Shown piece after piece: positions 17,491 to 17,500 of a DNA stretch of 17,500 nt. Location: NCBI GenBank assembly GCA_018398765.1, contig JAHBMJ010001018.1, positions 15,590 through 33,089 of the forward strand, read 5' to 3'. A model generated the notes under the pieces. It ran no database searches. It saw only the letters and a list, made by a program, of their open reading frames with translations, and was not told the origin of the DNA. The stretch comes from Chromera velia. Taxonomy: Eukaryota; Sar; Chromeraceae. Both the position numbers and the translations under genes were made by a program. The first letter of the stretch is position 1; each line of letters begins with the position of its first letter.

Positions 17491-17500
17491 CACCTACCTT
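15002..17500 (+). CDS. MGCG-start protein gene with in-frame TAG, 3' end outside the window
   Basis: Exon 1 (15002-15520) begins MGCGASQNQ: Gly2 would accept myristate and Cys3 palmitate, which suggests a membrane-anchored cytosolic protein. A Thr/Ser/Lys-rich linker follows, then helical sequence (LAEELQYLFHKLLVLHEL). The frame is open throughout except TAG at 15341-15343, after which it continues plausibly (LDDIEGTEPCTPVHNLEVLW...) to a GAG/gtaggg donor. Exon 2 is 15958-15987 (NVNGAICTAA) and exon 3 starts at 17002; phases agree. Exon 3 reads GWPSVFHAAHAGHTELVLFL, which resembles an ankyrin helix pair. A further exon near 17267-17333 is possible. The TAG may mark a pseudogene, a nonsense allele or an unseen intron: removing 15329-15394 (GT-AG, 66 nt) would keep the frame. 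Product name unknown. Confidence 0.5.
15537..15565. repeat. GT-rich microsatellite
   Basis: Imperfect GTGTGTATGTATGTGTGTGTG run just inside the first intron of the MGCG gene. Confidence 0.85.
15813..15878. repeat. TG dinucleotide microsatellite
   Basis: About 65 bp of TG with two A interruptions, in the same intron. Confidence 0.95.
16117..16348. repeat. Compound polypyrimidine microsatellite
   Basis: Consecutive blocks of CTTT, CCTT, CCCT, CTTT again, CTGT and CTTT units, almost entirely C and T on the plus strand. Both strands give long open frames (Ser/Phe/Leu- or Lys/Glu/Arg-rich) that are artefacts. It lies in the presumed second intron of the MGCG gene. Confidence 0.95.
17101..17262. 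repeat. 90-bp-period tandem duplication
   Basis: The segment aaagtccgtcc to cttttattaacatt at 17101-17174 is repeated at 17191-17262 with a 4-bp deletion and a few changes. It starts at the 3' side of the ankyrin-like exon, so it may have copied an exon/intron boundary. Confidence 0.85.
17394..17500. repeat. gcacctacctttctgctgtctg tandem units with TG run
   Basis: Two adjacent units near 17400-17424 and 17431-17452 are followed by a TG run at 17453-17486 and the start of a third unit at the right edge. Confidence 0.85.

Overview
The window looks like nuclear DNA of a protist. It has a gene split into many small GT-AG exons, CA/GATA/CTTT microsatellites, clusters of TGCATGCA palindromes, and a decayed Ty3/gypsy retrotransposon. 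I saw no operons, no Shine-Dalgarno-spaced genes and no CRISPR. A chromerid or other alveolate alga (Chromera-like) would fit the retroelement load, the intron density and the GCATGC motifs. That is inference; no rRNA or marker gene fixes the taxon.

Layout. (1) Positions 1-3277, minus strand: a coiled-coil protein gene that I reconstruct as ten short exons with matching phases, running off the left edge. (2) 3300-3851: the 5' flank of that gene, then repetitive DNA with GCATGC palindromes and a 64-bp tandem unit. (3) 3852-13000: one LTR retrotransposon of the chromovirus type (Ty3/gypsy with a C-terminal chromodomain). It has two 276-bp LTRs and a 5-bp target duplication (ggcac). It carries gag, protease, reverse transcriptase, RNase H, integrase and a chromodomain in the canonical order. 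The coding part is broken by 14 in-frame stops, mostly TAG, and two frame changes. (4) Inside its long 3' region sits a nested 2.03-kb unit bounded by 42-bp inverted repeats and filled with a minisatellite of about 35 bp. An A/G-rich microsatellite and a 245-codon antisense frame follow. (5) 13001-14850: non-coding repeats, including a foldable 110-nt segment, a tRNA-derived fragment, GCATGC clusters and seven copies of a TTTGACAGGCC motif. (6) 15002 to the right edge, plus strand: a gene starting Met-Gly-Cys-Gly, a likely dual acylation signal. Its first exon has one in-frame TAG, and short downstream exons, one of them ankyrin-like, lie among very repetitive introns.

The two host genes are transcribed away from the retroelement (minus on the left, plus on the right), so the element and its satellite-like flanks lie in the intergenic space between their 5' ends. 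Nothing in the sequence links the host genes functionally. The most interesting points are the TAG-rich decay of the element with a TMV-like leaky context at the gag stop, the nested inverted-repeat unit, the antisense frame starting in the 3' LTR, the in-frame TAG in the MGCG gene, and a tandem duplication spanning a splice acceptor.
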